From an uncultured Treponema sp. (GTDB taxonomy: Bacteria; Spirochaetota; Spirochaetia; Treponematales; Treponemataceae), in NCBI GenBank assembly GCA_937885175.1, contig CAKZZO010000119.1, positions 1 to 25,555 of the forward strand: 25,555 nucleotides of DNA. Reading direction: 5' to 3'. The notes beneath the pieces were generated by a model that saw only the letters and a program-made list of their open reading frames with translations, ran no database searches and was not told the DNA's origin. Positions 8,154 to 16,665 of the stretch are shown in pieces (the stretch's first letter is position 1; every line of letters starts with the position of its first letter). Both the position numbers and the translations under genes were made by a program.

Positions 8154-8917
8154 CGCTTACAGAACTTGACCGCTATTTTAATACATTCCTCCAAAGGGAA
8201 AATTTTTCAGCAGACCCCTCACGGAACGGCATTCAGATTGCAAATTCCGCTCCTGATTCCAAGCAGATTACCAAGGTTGCTTTTGCGGTGGATGCATGTG
8301 AGGCAACGGCAAGACAGGCTGCCCAGGCGGGAGCGCAGCTTTTGTTTGTGCATCACGGACTTTTTTGGGGCGGCTGCGACACGATAACCGGTATTCATTA
8401 CAAGCGCATTAAGGCATTCTTGAAAAATGACCTTGCCCTGTATGCCAGTCATATTCCCCTGGATGCCAACGCAGAGGTGGGAAACAATTACGGTATTGCC
8501 GCCCGCCTTGGTCTTGAAGACGTGCAACCCTTTGGCTTATGGCGCGGCATGAAACTGGGGGCAATTGGTCGGCTTCCCAAAGCCCTGACGATTGATGAAC
8601 TGGAGCGCAAACTTTTTCCAAATGGCGAAAAAGCCGCCCACCTCTTTCCCTTTGGCAAAAAAGAAATCCGCACCGTGGCTGTTATTTCTGGTGGTGCAGG
8701 GGAAGATTTTAATCAGGCGGTGGTTGCAGGTGCGGATGCCTATATCACTGGCGAAGTGGGACATGAAGAATACCATCCCATTGAAGAAAGCGGTATCAAT
8801 GTAATCGCTGGCGGACACTATCAGACGGAGACTGTGGGTGTAAATTTGGTGCGTGCCAAGCTGGAAAAGGACTGTGGTCTTGAAACAGTCTTTATTGACA
8901 TTCCAACTAGACTATAA
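8150..8917 (+). CDS. Nif3/DUF34-family dinuclear metal-centre protein
   Basis: A 255-residue member of the Nif3/YqfO/YbgI family, proteins that form a toroidal hexamer with a dinuclear metal site. Candidate ligands are visible: the His pair in FVHHGLFWGG, the Asp in HIPLDANAEVGNN, and the His and Glu in AGGHYQTETVGV. It is the short form, without the PII-like insert found in some members. The biochemical role of the family is not settled, although a GTP-cyclohydrolase-related activity has been suggested for some. It begins at an ATGA overlap with the upstream membrane gene, with GGAGAAG as ribosome binding site. Confidence 0.9.
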   Translation: MTLTELDRYFNTFLQRENFSADPSRNGIQIANSAPDSKQITKVAFAVDACEATARQAAQAGAQLLFVHHGLFWGGCDTITGIHYKRIKAFLKNDLALYASHIPLDANAEVGNNYGIAARLGLEDVQPFGLWRGMKLGAIGRLPKALTIDELERKLFPNGEKAAHLFPFGKKEIRTVAVISGGAGEDFNQAVVAGADAYITGEVGHEEYHPIEESGINVIAGGHYQTETVGVNLVRAKLEKDCGLETVFIDIPTRL

Positions 8918-8936
8918 CGTGGATTTCTTATAAAAT
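8908..8936 (+). promoter_or_regulatory. lspA promoter, near-leaderless
   Basis: TAGACT (8908-8913), a 17-bp spacer, TAAAAT (8931-8936). The lspA ATG follows after eight bases, leaving a leader of one or two bases at most. The -35 overlaps the end of the Nif3 gene. Confidence 0.5.
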
Positions 8937-8944
8937 AGCATACT

Positions 8945-9505
8945 ATGGCACCGAATACATATACCGTTGAGTTTAAGCCGGCTCAACCGAAAATAAAAAA
9001 GTATATACCTTTAATTCTGACGGCAATTGTTATTATTGCTGATCAAATTACCAAGGCTCTTATCGTAAAGAACATTCCGCTCTATTCTGTGGGTGCATCT
9101 TTTTTTGGCGACTTTCTGCGCATCGTGCATGTGTGCAATCCTGGCATTGCCTTTAGTATCGGACAGGGATGGTCAGTTGCCGTGCGGGGCATTCTTTTTC
9201 GTGTCATTCCACTGATTGTGATTATTCTGGTAATCGCTGTGTATATCCGCAACGATGATTTTTCTCAGCTGCAGAGATGGGCAATTTCCGGCATTATAGG
9301 TGGCGGTCTGGGCAATCTGATAGACCGCTTTTTCCGCACGGAAGGCGTTGTGGATTTTATTGACGTTAAATTTTATGGTCTTTTTGGACTTGATCGATGG
9401 CCAACCTTTAACGTAGCCGATTCCGCAGTGGTGGTGTGCGGTATTCTTCTAATTATTTCATTTTTGATTATGCTTAAAAAAGAAAAGAAGGAAGCGGCGG
9501 CATGA
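8945..9505 (+). CDS. lspA: Prolipoprotein signal peptidase (SPase II)
   Basis: A 186-residue integral membrane aspartyl protease that removes signal peptides of lipid-modified prolipoproteins. Four membrane segments fit the family. The catalytic Asp residues lie in NLIDRFF...VDFIDVKF and in the FNVADSAVVVCG motif. The conserved CNPGIAFSIG is near residue 65. A ~20-residue polar N-terminal extension (MAPNTYTVEFKPAQPKIKKY) precedes the first helix. There is no ribosome binding site, and a -10 box lies just upstream. The next gene overlaps it by four bases. Confidence 0.95.
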   Translation: MAPNTYTVEFKPAQPKIKKYIPLILTAIVIIADQITKALIVKNIPLYSVGASFFGDFLRIVHVCNPGIAFSIGQGWSVAVRGILFRVIPLIVIILVIAVYIRNDDFSQLQRWAISGIIGGGLGNLIDRFFRTEGVVDFIDVKFYGLFGLDRWPTFNVADSAVVVCGILLIISFLIMLKKEKKEAAA

Positions 9506-9801
9506 CAGTCAAAGAACGCTCCTTGCTTTTTACCGTCCTCACATCAATCTGCAATATCGTAATCACGCTTATTGTGGAAATTCTTCTGCTGCTGGCATTG
9601 TTCATGCTTTTGCGTTCAGTTCCTGCGCTTGCAAACAGTATGCCCGTGCAGATTCTCATTCCTTTTGTTCTCATAGCCGGTCTTTTTATCAGCCTGATGA
9701 TTTTTGCCCGCTTTGCCGGGTGGATTATCAAAAGCTTTCATCTGGAAGGTAAAATTGACGATAAAATCGTAAACCGCTACTGTCCTAAAGACAGCCTGTA
9801 A
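9502..9801 (+). CDS. Small two-helix membrane protein, unknown function
   Basis: A 99-residue protein not recognised as a named family. Two hydrophobic helices, around residues 10-37 and 49-72, are followed by a short charged tail (HLEGKIDDKIVNRYCPKD). Its ATG overlaps the lspA stop (ATGA), with a purine-rich AAGGAAG upstream, so it is expressed with lspA. That coupling hints at a role in envelope or lipoprotein maturation, but nothing in the sequence proves it. Confidence 0.7.
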   Translation: MTVKERSLLFTVLTSICNIVITLIVEILLLLALFMLLRSVPALANSMPVQILIPFVLIAGLFISLMIFARFAGWIIKSFHLEGKIDDKIVNRYCPKDSL

Positions 9802-9961
9802 AAAATCATCGTCTAAAAAAGATGGGGATGAACAATAAGTATGAATCATTGTCGTAAAAGCTCGCCGTGGCAAATTTTCTTGACACGGCAAACTTTTATG
9901 ATTGCAATGCGGTTAGCCGTACACTTGCGCGTACTTTACGAGTTTGCTCCGCAATCTTGCC
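9802..9961. other. Intergenic region between convergent lspA unit and pta
   Basis: 160 bases between convergent genes. It contains one modest inverted repeat, GCCGTG with CACGGC across a 14-base loop (about 9869-9894). Read on the minus strand it is followed by GAGCTTTT, so it could be a weak pta terminator. No credible gene is seen. Confidence 0.4.
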
Positions 9962-10987
9962 TTATGCTTGCAATGCAGTGACTGCTACGGTGTCAACAAT
10001 TTCGTCCACGTTACAGCCACGGCTCAAATCGTTGAGCGGTTTTGCAAAACCCTGGCAGATGGGGCCAATTGCCTTCCAGCCACCCATACGTGCTGCAATC
10101 TTGTAGCCGATGTTGCCCGCATTGATGTTGGGGAAGATGAATGTATTTGCATGTCCTGCAACCTTGCTTCCAGGAGCCTTGAGTTCGCCAACTTCGGGAG
10201 CGATAGCCGCATCAAACTGGAATTCGCCGTCCAAAACCAAATCGGGAGCCTTTTCGTGGGCAATGTTTGTTGCGTGGACGACTTTTTCAACGGTGTTGCC
10301 GTCCTTGGGGTCTGCACCAGAACCTTTGGTTGAGAAAGAAAGCATGGCAACTTTTGGTTCAATGCCAGCGATTTTCTTTGCGGTGTCAGCAGATGCAATG
10401 GCAATGTCTGCCAGCTGGTTTTCATCCGGATTGATGTTGATTGCACAGTCACCAAAGACCGCGATGCCGTTGGGAAGGTATTTGTTTGCACCTTCTGCCG
10501 TAACCATGATGAAGCATGAAGAAACGGTGCTGCATCCGGGGGCTGTCTTGATTACCTGCAGACCGGGACGCAATGTGTTTGCTGTTGAATGGCAAGCACC
10601 TGAAACAAAGCCATCTGCATCGCCTGCTTTCAGAATCAGTGCACCGTACATGGTGTAGTCTTTGAGGGCTGCTGTTTTTGCGGCGGCAACATCAGCGTAT
10701 TCAGGCTGACCAGTCTTTTTGTTCAGTTTGCCTTCGCGTGCCTTGTACAGAATTTCTGCATATTTGTCTGCATTTGCGTCCTTGGTGGGGTCAACAATAT
10801 CTACGCCGCTCATGTCAAAGCCGAATTTTTTGATGTCAGCCTCGTTGCCGAGCAGGGTGATTTTTGCAATGCCCTCTTTTACGATAAGAGAAGCGGCCTC
10901 TACAACACGCTTGTCTTCGCCTTCACACAGAACAATTCTTTTGCCAGCGGCTTTTGCCTTGGCGCGGAGTTCTTTTACAAAGTCCAT
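9962..10987 (-). CDS. pta: Phosphate acetyltransferase
   Basis: A 341-residue short-form Pta that interconverts acetyl-CoA and acetyl phosphate, the energy-yielding route to acetate when paired with acetate kinase (not in this window). The family signature is clear from IVLCEGEDKRVVEAA at the N terminus, through GFVSGACHSTANTLRPGLQ and STKGSGADP, to MGGWKAIGPICQGFAKPLNDLSRG at the C terminus. The length is normal and no regulatory N-terminal domain is present. Codon choice looks like that of a highly expressed gene. The ATG has AGAGG eight bases upstream. Confidence 0.96.
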   Translation of the reverse strand: MDFVKELRAKAKAAGKRIVLCEGEDKRVVEAASLIVKEGIAKITLLGNEADIKKFGFDMSGVDIVDPTKDANADKYAEILYKAREGKLNKKTGQPEYADVAAAKTAALKDYTMYGALILKAGDADGFVSGACHSTANTLRPGLQVIKTAPGCSTVSSCFIMVTAEGANKYLPNGIAVFGDCAININPDENQLADIAIASADTAKKIAGIEPKVAMLSFSTKGSGADPKDGNTVEKVVHATNIAHEKAPDLVLDGEFQFDAAIAPEVGELKAPGSKVAGHANTFIFPNINAGNIGYKIAARMGGWKAIGPICQGFAKPLNDLSRGCNVDEIVDTVAVTALQA

Positions 10988-11000
10988 AAAAATGCCTCTT

Positions 11001-11029
11001 ACTATATAATTTTCGTCCGCTTATGCGAA
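11001..11029 (-). promoter_or_regulatory. pta promoter
   Basis: On the minus strand TTCGCA (11029-11024), a 17-bp spacer, TATAGT (11006-11001). The predicted leader is about 8-10 bases and still includes AGAGG, in contrast to the leaderless starts elsewhere in the window. Confidence 0.6.
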
Positions 11030-11040
11030 CGCTATGTACA

Positions 11041-12759
11041 TCAATACCCGTCGCTCATTGCTCGGTTCAGGTCACGCTGATACAGTTCGGCGTATACCAT
11101 GCTGCGCTTCTTTAAGTCTTCTTTCTTTTCCTGTGCAAAAGGAATGAAGCGCCAGAAGATTGCCCGCAGTTTTTTATCCATTACTTGAGTGCCGTTAGCC
11201 TCTTTGGTCATCCAGAGCACATAGTCTGAGATAAAGTAGGCTTTGAGGTCACCCTTTAATTTCTGGTCTTCTATCCACTGATAGTACTGACCGGTCAGAC
11301 CTTCTTCCATCCAGTAATAGGATGCTTTTTCCTTTGCCACCTGCCAGCGCAAGTCTGCCACCGCCATCAGCAGGGCAATTTTTAGGTCGCGGGGGTACAT
11401 GGGGATAACGATTCGTCCACGGCTTGTAACGCGGTTGTAACGGTCAAAGGGTTCCCAGCAGACACCAAAGTCACCATAAGTAGGAACAAGAATGACGTAG
11501 GGAACGATGCGGTTGTTTGTCTGACGGTGGACACGTACATAGGCACCAGGATCAAGGGATTCAATCCATGCCAGCGTGTTAATCACATTTTCTCGGAAAC
11601 CGGTGCCTTGAGGAATACAATGGTAGAACTCGCGGGTGAATAGGGGAAATTGATTTCCCTGACGGCCGATGGTCATTTTTGCCATTTGGCGCACGGTATT
11701 CATTTCGGTCATTAAATCACTGTGGCTCACCTCAATGTCTTCGGGCACATCGGTCATTTTTGCAGAAAGAGAATTTTCAATAGCCTTGGCTTCTTCAACT
11801 TCTTTGAGGTAATTTGACAGTTCGCGGTCATTTTTTTGGAGCGCACGCAGTTTTTCCTGAATGTCTACAAACATTTTTTTCTGACCTTCGCTGTAAGGCA
11901 TTTTGTGGGGCTCCATGCCCATGCAGACAGGATGTTCGCACAGGGCTTCGATACGGTTGCGCAGTTCAAGTTCCAGCATGTTGCGTTCGGCTTCTTTTGA
12001 ATTCAAGAGGTTTTCCGCATTCTGCAACTTGCCGTCATTTTTTCCCTTTAACTGACGCAGATGCTGTTGGTCGGCACCGCCGTTTGCATTGGCTGCCTTT
12101 TTGGGACGGCTTTCATCAGTGGCAGAAAGAGAAATATGCCCGGTTCCGATTTCCTTAAACCATTCGTCCAGATAATACACAGGTTCGCCTGTTTCATTTT
12201 TGAGGAATGCAGATGCAAAGGTCTGTTTTTGTTCAGGCGTAAAAAGGGAAGGAAGCACAACTCCATAACGGAGCAACATTCTTTTTGGCATGGGCGTGTT
12301 GGGCTGAGTCATTTTTGGTGCAATGGTGCGGACTAATTCCCAGTAAGCCGTAACCAGTTGCTGGCGGTAAACGGTGCGGTCTTTTGGATCCTGGCAGACC
12401 AAATATTTTGAAAGAATTTGATGAACGCGCTGAGAGGCTTCTCCTTCGCCAGTGAGAGCCGTTTTGTAATAGGTTTTGTCGTCAAAGTAATGATGGGGTT
12501 CGTCTGAAAAGACTTTATCAATTGTTTGAAAGTGAGTGATGCTTAAATCAACTTTTGGAACTTCGCCCGACGCTTCTTTTCCCCGTTCTGAGGGCAGGGA
12601 AGACGGCATTCTGAATGAGGAGCCAGAATCACCGATATTTATGCCCGTAACGTCTTCAATTTCGATGTCGTCAAAATTAGTTTGCGGCCTTGTAGGTGCT
12701 GAAGCGGCGGCTTCTGCTAAAAGTGCTGCAATGGTCGGGTCTAGCTCTGTGTCACTCAT
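11041..12759 (-). CDS. Large soluble protein of unknown function next to pta
   Basis: A 572-residue protein I do not recognise. Residues 1-75 are acidic, Ser/Pro-rich and probably disordered. Residues ~225-350 are rich in Glu, Lys, Leu and Arg in coiled-coil-like patterns (NLLNSKEAERNMLELELRN and onward). The C-terminal ~200 residues form a compact, aromatic-rich domain (FPLFTREFYHCIPQGTGFRE, YVILVPTYGDFGVCWEPFDR). There is no signal peptide or membrane helix. The ATG has GGAG six bases upstream, and an extended -10 lies further up. It is 53 bases upstream of pta on the same strand, but pta has its own promoter. A cytoplasmic structural or secretion-associated role is possible, but I assign none. 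Confidence 0.7.
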   Translation of the reverse strand: MSDTELDPTIAALLAEAAASAPTRPQTNFDDIEIEDVTGINIGDSGSSFRMPSSLPSERGKEASGEVPKVDLSITHFQTIDKVFSDEPHHYFDDKTYYKTALTGEGEASQRVHQILSKYLVCQDPKDRTVYRQQLVTAYWELVRTIAPKMTQPNTPMPKRMLLRYGVVLPSLFTPEQKQTFASAFLKNETGEPVYYLDEWFKEIGTGHISLSATDESRPKKAANANGGADQQHLRQLKGKNDGKLQNAENLLNSKEAERNMLELELRNRIEALCEHPVCMGMEPHKMPYSEGQKKMFVDIQEKLRALQKNDRELSNYLKEVEEAKAIENSLSAKMTDVPEDIEVSHSDLMTEMNTVRQMAKMTIGRQGNQFPLFTREFYHCIPQGTGFRENVINTLAWIESLDPGAYVRVHRQTNNRIVPYVILVPTYGDFGVCWEPFDRYNRVTSRGRIVIPMYPRDLKIALLMAVADLRWQVAKEKASYYWMEEGLTGQYYQWIEDQKLKGDLKAYFISDYVLWMTKEANGTQVMDKKLRAIFWRFIPFAQEKKEDLKKRSMVYAELYQRDLNRAMSDGY

Positions 12760-12792
12760 TCAAAACTCCAAAGATTTACAATGCGTACGGTC

Positions 12793-12801
12793 ATTATACC
12801 A
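12793..12801 (-). promoter_or_regulatory. Extended -10 upstream of the 572-residue protein
   Basis: TGGTATAAT on the minus strand, a perfect -10 with the TG extension and a poor -35. It gives a leader of about 27 bases containing GGAG. Confidence 0.55.
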
Positions 12802-12850
12802 CAGGTTTTCAGAAATTTGTAGATGTAACTGTATAAATTCAAAAGAAATG

Positions 12851-13924
12851 TTAGCAGGTAAAGGTGGCTGAGTGCAGGCTGACTTCACCACTTTGCAGAG
12901 ATTTTTTGCTGCCGTCGGAAAGTTCTACCACAAGGCTTGCATCATCGGCAATGTCTAGAACAGTGACATCGTAGGACTTTCCTTCCAAGCCAGCGGCAGG
13001 ATTGACGGTGACGGTTTTTCCGATTAAGAATGAACGAGACCGATATTCAGCCATGCAGTCTGATATGGTTTTCTGGTCATTGGATTCCCAGGCATCGTAA
13101 AAGCGGAGGAGGTTGGCCGCAACGTGAGCAACCAAATCATTGCGGCTTACGGAAGCGGCTTTTGCCTTGTCTGGGGCGGCCTCGGTGATGGAGGTGGCAA
13201 TGTGTGCCAGTTGGCCAGTAAAGCCCATGTTGCGCACGTTTATGCCGATGCCTACATTTGCCGCCTCAATACGGCCTGTTTCAAAATTGGCAACGCCTTC
13301 GGTAAGGATGCCGCAGATTTTTTTGCCATTCAAAAAGACATCGTTTACCCATTTGATTTTTGCATCAGTGCCAAATAGTTCATCGCAGGCACGGGCTACG
13401 GCAACAGCGGCGGCAGCGGTTAAAAGTGCGGGATTGGTAACGCCATGCTTTGGGGCATAGATAAGGGTAAAATACACGCCGCTTTCTGGAGGAGAAACAA
13501 AAGACCGACCCATACGCCCACGACCGGCAGTCTGCTTTCCTGCGACAATCAGTGAACGGTGGACTTTGGCACCTTGGGGAGTAAGTTCGCCAGTCGCTGT
13601 TCTGAATGCAGACACCGATGCGCATTGCCGTTTTGATTCAGACAGGGTGGAGTCGATTTCCGCAAAACCGCTGACACTGCCTGCTTTTATGCCGAGTGCA
13701 GCAATTTTTTCTGCGATGTATGCACCGTTGATGGGGTCAGCACTGGCGGTGAGTTTGTAGCCGCGATTTGAGACCGCTTCAATGTGATGACCTTCTGCCT
13801 GGAGCGACTTGATGGCTTTCCACACCGATGTTCGTGAGACGGCACAGGTTTGAGCCAGGTCTTCGCCAGAGACAAAATCAGGAGCGGCTTTGAGTAGGGC
13901 AAGTACGGACTGTTTGGTGGTCAT
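12851..13924 (-). CDS. birA: Bifunctional biotin--[acetyl-CoA-carboxylase] ligase / repressor
   Basis: A 357-residue two-domain BirA. Residues 1-60 are a winged helix (LAQTCAVSRTSVWKAIKSLQ) that would bind an operator. The rest is biotin protein ligase, with the biotinyl-AMP loop GRGRMGR (134-140), KWVNDVFLNGKKICGILTE and GIGINV, and a C-terminal SH3-like domain. About 15 extra residues (CASVSAFRTATGELTPQGAK) separate DST from the ligase loop compared with the E. coli enzyme. Its ATG overlaps the stop of the glycosidase gene (ATGA), making it the last gene of the trxB operon. No biotin synthesis genes are nearby. Confidence 0.95.
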   Translation of the reverse strand: MTTKQSVLALLKAAPDFVSGEDLAQTCAVSRTSVWKAIKSLQAEGHHIEAVSNRGYKLTASADPINGAYIAEKIAALGIKAGSVSGFAEIDSTLSESKRQCASVSAFRTATGELTPQGAKVHRSLIVAGKQTAGRGRMGRSFVSPPESGVYFTLIYAPKHGVTNPALLTAAAAVAVARACDELFGTDAKIKWVNDVFLNGKKICGILTEGVANFETGRIEAANVGIGINVRNMGFTGQLAHIATSITEAAPDKAKAASVSRNDLVAHVAANLLRFYDAWESNDQKTISDCMAEYRSRSFLIGKTVTVNPAAGLEGKSYDVTVLDIADDASLVVELSDGSKKSLQSGEVSLHSATFTC

Positions 13925-15666
13925 TTGAGTGGTAAAATTCCTTGCGGTTCAAATTCTCCGTTGAGTGCGGAGAACAGTGCCTTAAAAGTGTACGGCGAAT
14001 AACTATAGCCAAAAAGAATGGTATCCGCCCAGGTAAAGTTCATCACAGGAACGGGACTCAGCACGGACAGAATGATAACCCGCTTGCCGGTTTTGACCAG
14101 CCGCGCCGCTACCGAAGCATTGCGCTCGTTTGCCGTACAGATGATAATCGTGTCGTAGTTGAGGGCCATTCGTTCAATATTGTTTCCCATCCAGTCCGCC
14201 TGAATCGGGCCCATTTCGTAGTCGTATTTGAATTCCGCAGTTTTTCCGTCTGTAGAAAAACGGTCGTAGAGGCGGTGGGCTTCGGAAAAATAAGCGGGAA
14301 AATCTTTTGGGCCTGCCAGCAGGATGCGTTCACCTTGTCGCGGCCGATAGGGTACAGAGCCTTTTTTGTACATGGTGATGGAACGGCAAGCCTGAGTCAG
14401 GAAGAATTGCTGCCCCTCGCGGTCGGGAATGTGCTGATTGATAGTGGCTACATCGGGGTAGAGGGGAGCAGCATTGCCGCTCTTAAAATAGTTGAGTTTG
14501 TAGAGGATGACGCGGCGGGCGGCTTTTTGTACCGTCTGCTTAAAGAAAGTGCTGCGGCTCATTTCGCTCAGGTTGAGAGTCCACAGGTTTTCGTCCAATT
14601 TTGCCGTAGTGGAGGAAATGACGATGTCGTTGCCCGCCTCAATGGCCAGTTTAAATGCATTGGAAAGGCTTCCCGCATACATAGTGGCTCCGTTCATCAT
14701 CATGTCGTCAGTAATAATCAGACCTTCGTAGTGAAGCTGGTTGCGCAGAATGTCCGTTAAAAATGTCTTGGAAAGGGAGGCAGGTTCTCCGTTGGCAATG
14801 ATTTTGGGAAATCCCAAGTGTCCGCTCATGATTGCCGGCACTTTTTCTGCAATCAGATATTTAAAGGGAATGAGTTCACGGTTTTCCAGCGTGTTGTAGT
14901 CCACATTGATTTGGGGCAAATTACCGTGGGAGTCCAGGCTGGTGTCTCCATGGCCGGGAAAATGTTTTGCCGTAGGAATAACGCCCGCTGCAAGAGAACC
15001 GGCCACAAAAGCCGCGCCCAGCTCGCCAACATATTCTGCGTCTTCGCCAAAAGAGCGGGGACCGATAACCGATGAATTGTGGTTTGTGTACAAATCCACC
15101 GTAGGCGCAAAATTCATGTTGATGCCCAATGCCTTGATTTCACGATTGATGTAAAAGCCGGAATAGTATGCGTCTATGGGATAGCCTGATGCGCCGATTG
15201 CCATGTTGCCTGGAGTCATGGCCGTTTCACCCTTTACGTGGCGGATCCAGCCACCTTCCTGGTCAGTGGCAACAAAAAGAGGAATGCGCAGGCGGCGGCT
15301 CTGGGATTTTTGCTGTAAGGCCGTTACTGATTTTGCCACCTGTACCAAATCTTCCGTATTCCAGCCGAATACTTTTACGCTGCCCAGTCCGCGGTCAAGC
15401 ACCCACTGGTTCAAAAGTTCACTTGGTTCCGCTCCTGCCCATCCAAACATAAGAATCTGGGAAAGGAGTTCTTCATCAGTCATCTTGCTGACCAGAAAAT
15501 CCGCCAACTGCTCCGCAGGATAATTGCTCCAAAAATCAGCATTTTCTGGAATTGCCTTCTGTGCAGAAGCAGTACCCGCGGTTAGGGAAAAAATGACTGT
15601 TGCAGTCAGAGCAAAAAATCTGCCTGCTGAAAAAAATTGTATTGTCCGTGCGAGAAGACCTTTCAC
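13921..15666 (-). CDS. Exported GH3 beta-N-acetylhexosaminidase-like glycosidase
   Basis: A 581-residue family 3 glycoside hydrolase. A signal peptide covers residues 1-35, with cleavage likely after ASA. The NagZ-type signature KHFPGHGDTSLDSHGNLP (234-251) supplies the His/Asp dyad, and ITDDM (318-322) holds the nucleophile Asp. A second, (alpha/beta) sandwich domain follows from about 400. This subgroup usually cleaves beta-1,4-linked N-acetylglucosamine in peptidoglycan or chitin fragments. The signal places it outside the cytoplasm, unlike E. coli NagZ. The GTG start overlaps the trxB stop (GTGA), with GGAG as ribosome binding site, and its own stop overlaps birA. Confidence 0.88.
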   Translation of the reverse strand: MKGLLARTIQFFSAGRFFALTATVIFSLTAGTASAQKAIPENADFWSNYPAEQLADFLVSKMTDEELLSQILMFGWAGAEPSELLNQWVLDRGLGSVKVFGWNTEDLVQVAKSVTALQQKSQSRRLRIPLFVATDQEGGWIRHVKGETAMTPGNMAIGASGYPIDAYYSGFYINREIKALGINMNFAPTVDLYTNHNSSVIGPRSFGEDAEYVGELGAAFVAGSLAAGVIPTAKHFPGHGDTSLDSHGNLPQINVDYNTLENRELIPFKYLIAEKVPAIMSGHLGFPKIIANGEPASLSKTFLTDILRNQLHYEGLIITDDMMMNGATMYAGSLSNAFKLAIEAGNDIVISSTTAKLDENLWTLNLSEMSRSTFFKQTVQKAARRVILYKLNYFKSGNAAPLYPDVATINQHIPDREGQQFFLTQACRSITMYKKGSVPYRPRQGERILLAGPKDFPAYFSEAHRLYDRFSTDGKTAEFKYDYEMGPIQADWMGNNIERMALNYDTIIICTANERNASVAARLVKTGKRVIILSVLSPVPVMNFTWADTILFGYSYSPYTFKALFSALNGEFEPQGILPLK

Positions 15667-16610
15667 TTTGCTGCTCCCATTTTTGCTTTGAGCGTATTTA
15701 CATATTCATGTGCCTGATGTGCTGCAATTGCTCCATCGCTTGAAGCGGTGATAATCTGACGGAAGGGTTTTGCCCGCACGTCTCCAGCCGCATACATGCC
15801 AGGTACCAGCGTTTCCATCTTGTAGTTTGTAATCAGGTAGCCGCTTTCATCCTTTGGAAGCATTGCCACCAAATCTGTGCGGGGATTCATGCCGATAAAA
15901 ATGAACACGGCATCTGTGGGCAGTTCGACATCCTCGTTTGTCTCCACATTTTCCAGTACGACGGATTCAACTTTGTCCTTTCCATTGATTTTTTTGATGA
16001 CGGAATTGTAGCGCACCGTGATGTTGGGATGGGTGAGAATTTTTTCTGCCACCGCCTTTTGGGCACGAAGTTGCTTGCGGCGATGGATAAGCGTAACGGA
16101 ATTGGAAAGCGTTGCAAGATAAAATGCTTCTGAGCAGGCACTGTCTCCGCCACCCACCACCATGATTTTTTTACCTTTAAAGAAAGGACCGTCGCAGGTG
16201 GCGCAGTAGGAGACGCCTTTTCCCAGCAGTTTTTTTTCTCCGTCCACGCCAAGGGAACGATGCTGGGCACCTGTGGCAATCAAAATTGCATACGCCTTTA
16301 ATTCGCCGTCTAGCGTCCGTATTACAAACTGCTGACCAATTTTATCAATGGAACTGACTTTTGAATGAATGATTTTTGCACCAAAACTTTTTGCCTGTTT
16401 TTCCATGTTCTTGATAAAGTCACGTCCCGGAACTGGTGGAAACACGCCAGGATAATTTTCCAGCGTAAAAATGTTCAGTGCCTGTCCTCCCGCGTCAGAA
16501 AGGTCAATCACCATCGTGTCCAGTCCAGAGCGCGCGCCATACTGAGCCGCCGTCAATCCCGCAGCCCCCGCGCCAATCACGATAAAATCAAAGTCAGTCT
16601 TTTTGAGCAT
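15663..16610 (-). CDS. trxB: Thioredoxin-disulfide reductase
   Basis: A 315-residue low-molecular-weight thioredoxin reductase. It has the FAD Rossmann motif GAGAAGLTAA near the N terminus, an NADPH motif GGGDSACSEA, the redox-active CATC (YCATCDGPFF), and the C-terminal FAD motif MYAAGDVRAKPFRQI. It moves electrons from NADPH to thioredoxin in the cytoplasm. The ATG at 16610 lies only five bases after a perfect TATAAT with a TG extension and has no ribosome binding site, so it should be leaderless. It heads a tightly coupled operon with the glycosidase and birA. Confidence 0.96.
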   Translation of the reverse strand: MLKKTDFDFIVIGAGAAGLTAAQYGARSGLDTMVIDLSDAGGQALNIFTLENYPGVFPPVPGRDFIKNMEKQAKSFGAKIIHSKVSSIDKIGQQFVIRTLDGELKAYAILIATGAQHRSLGVDGEKKLLGKGVSYCATCDGPFFKGKKIMVVGGGDSACSEAFYLATLSNSVTLIHRRKQLRAQKAVAEKILTHPNITVRYNSVIKKINGKDKVESVVLENVETNEDVELPTDAVFIFIGMNPRTDLVAMLPKDESGYLITNYKMETLVPGMYAAGDVRAKPFRQIITASSDGAIAAHQAHEYVNTLKAKMGAAK

Positions 16611-16615
16611 ATCTT

Positions 16616-16644
16616 ATTATAGCAGAAAATCCCCGTGTGTGCTA
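16616..16644 (-). promoter_or_regulatory. trxB operon promoter, leaderless type
   Basis: On the minus strand TGCTATAAT (16624-16616), with a weak -35 (TAGCAC at 16644-16639, 17-bp spacer). The trxB ATG follows after five bases. Confidence 0.7.
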
Positions 16645-16665
16645 TTGCCTAGTAGAGCCTTAAAA

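Noticed and set aside
13942..14760. 272-codon plus-strand frame antisense to the glycosidase.
   Set aside because: A shadow frame opposite an intact GH3 coding sequence.
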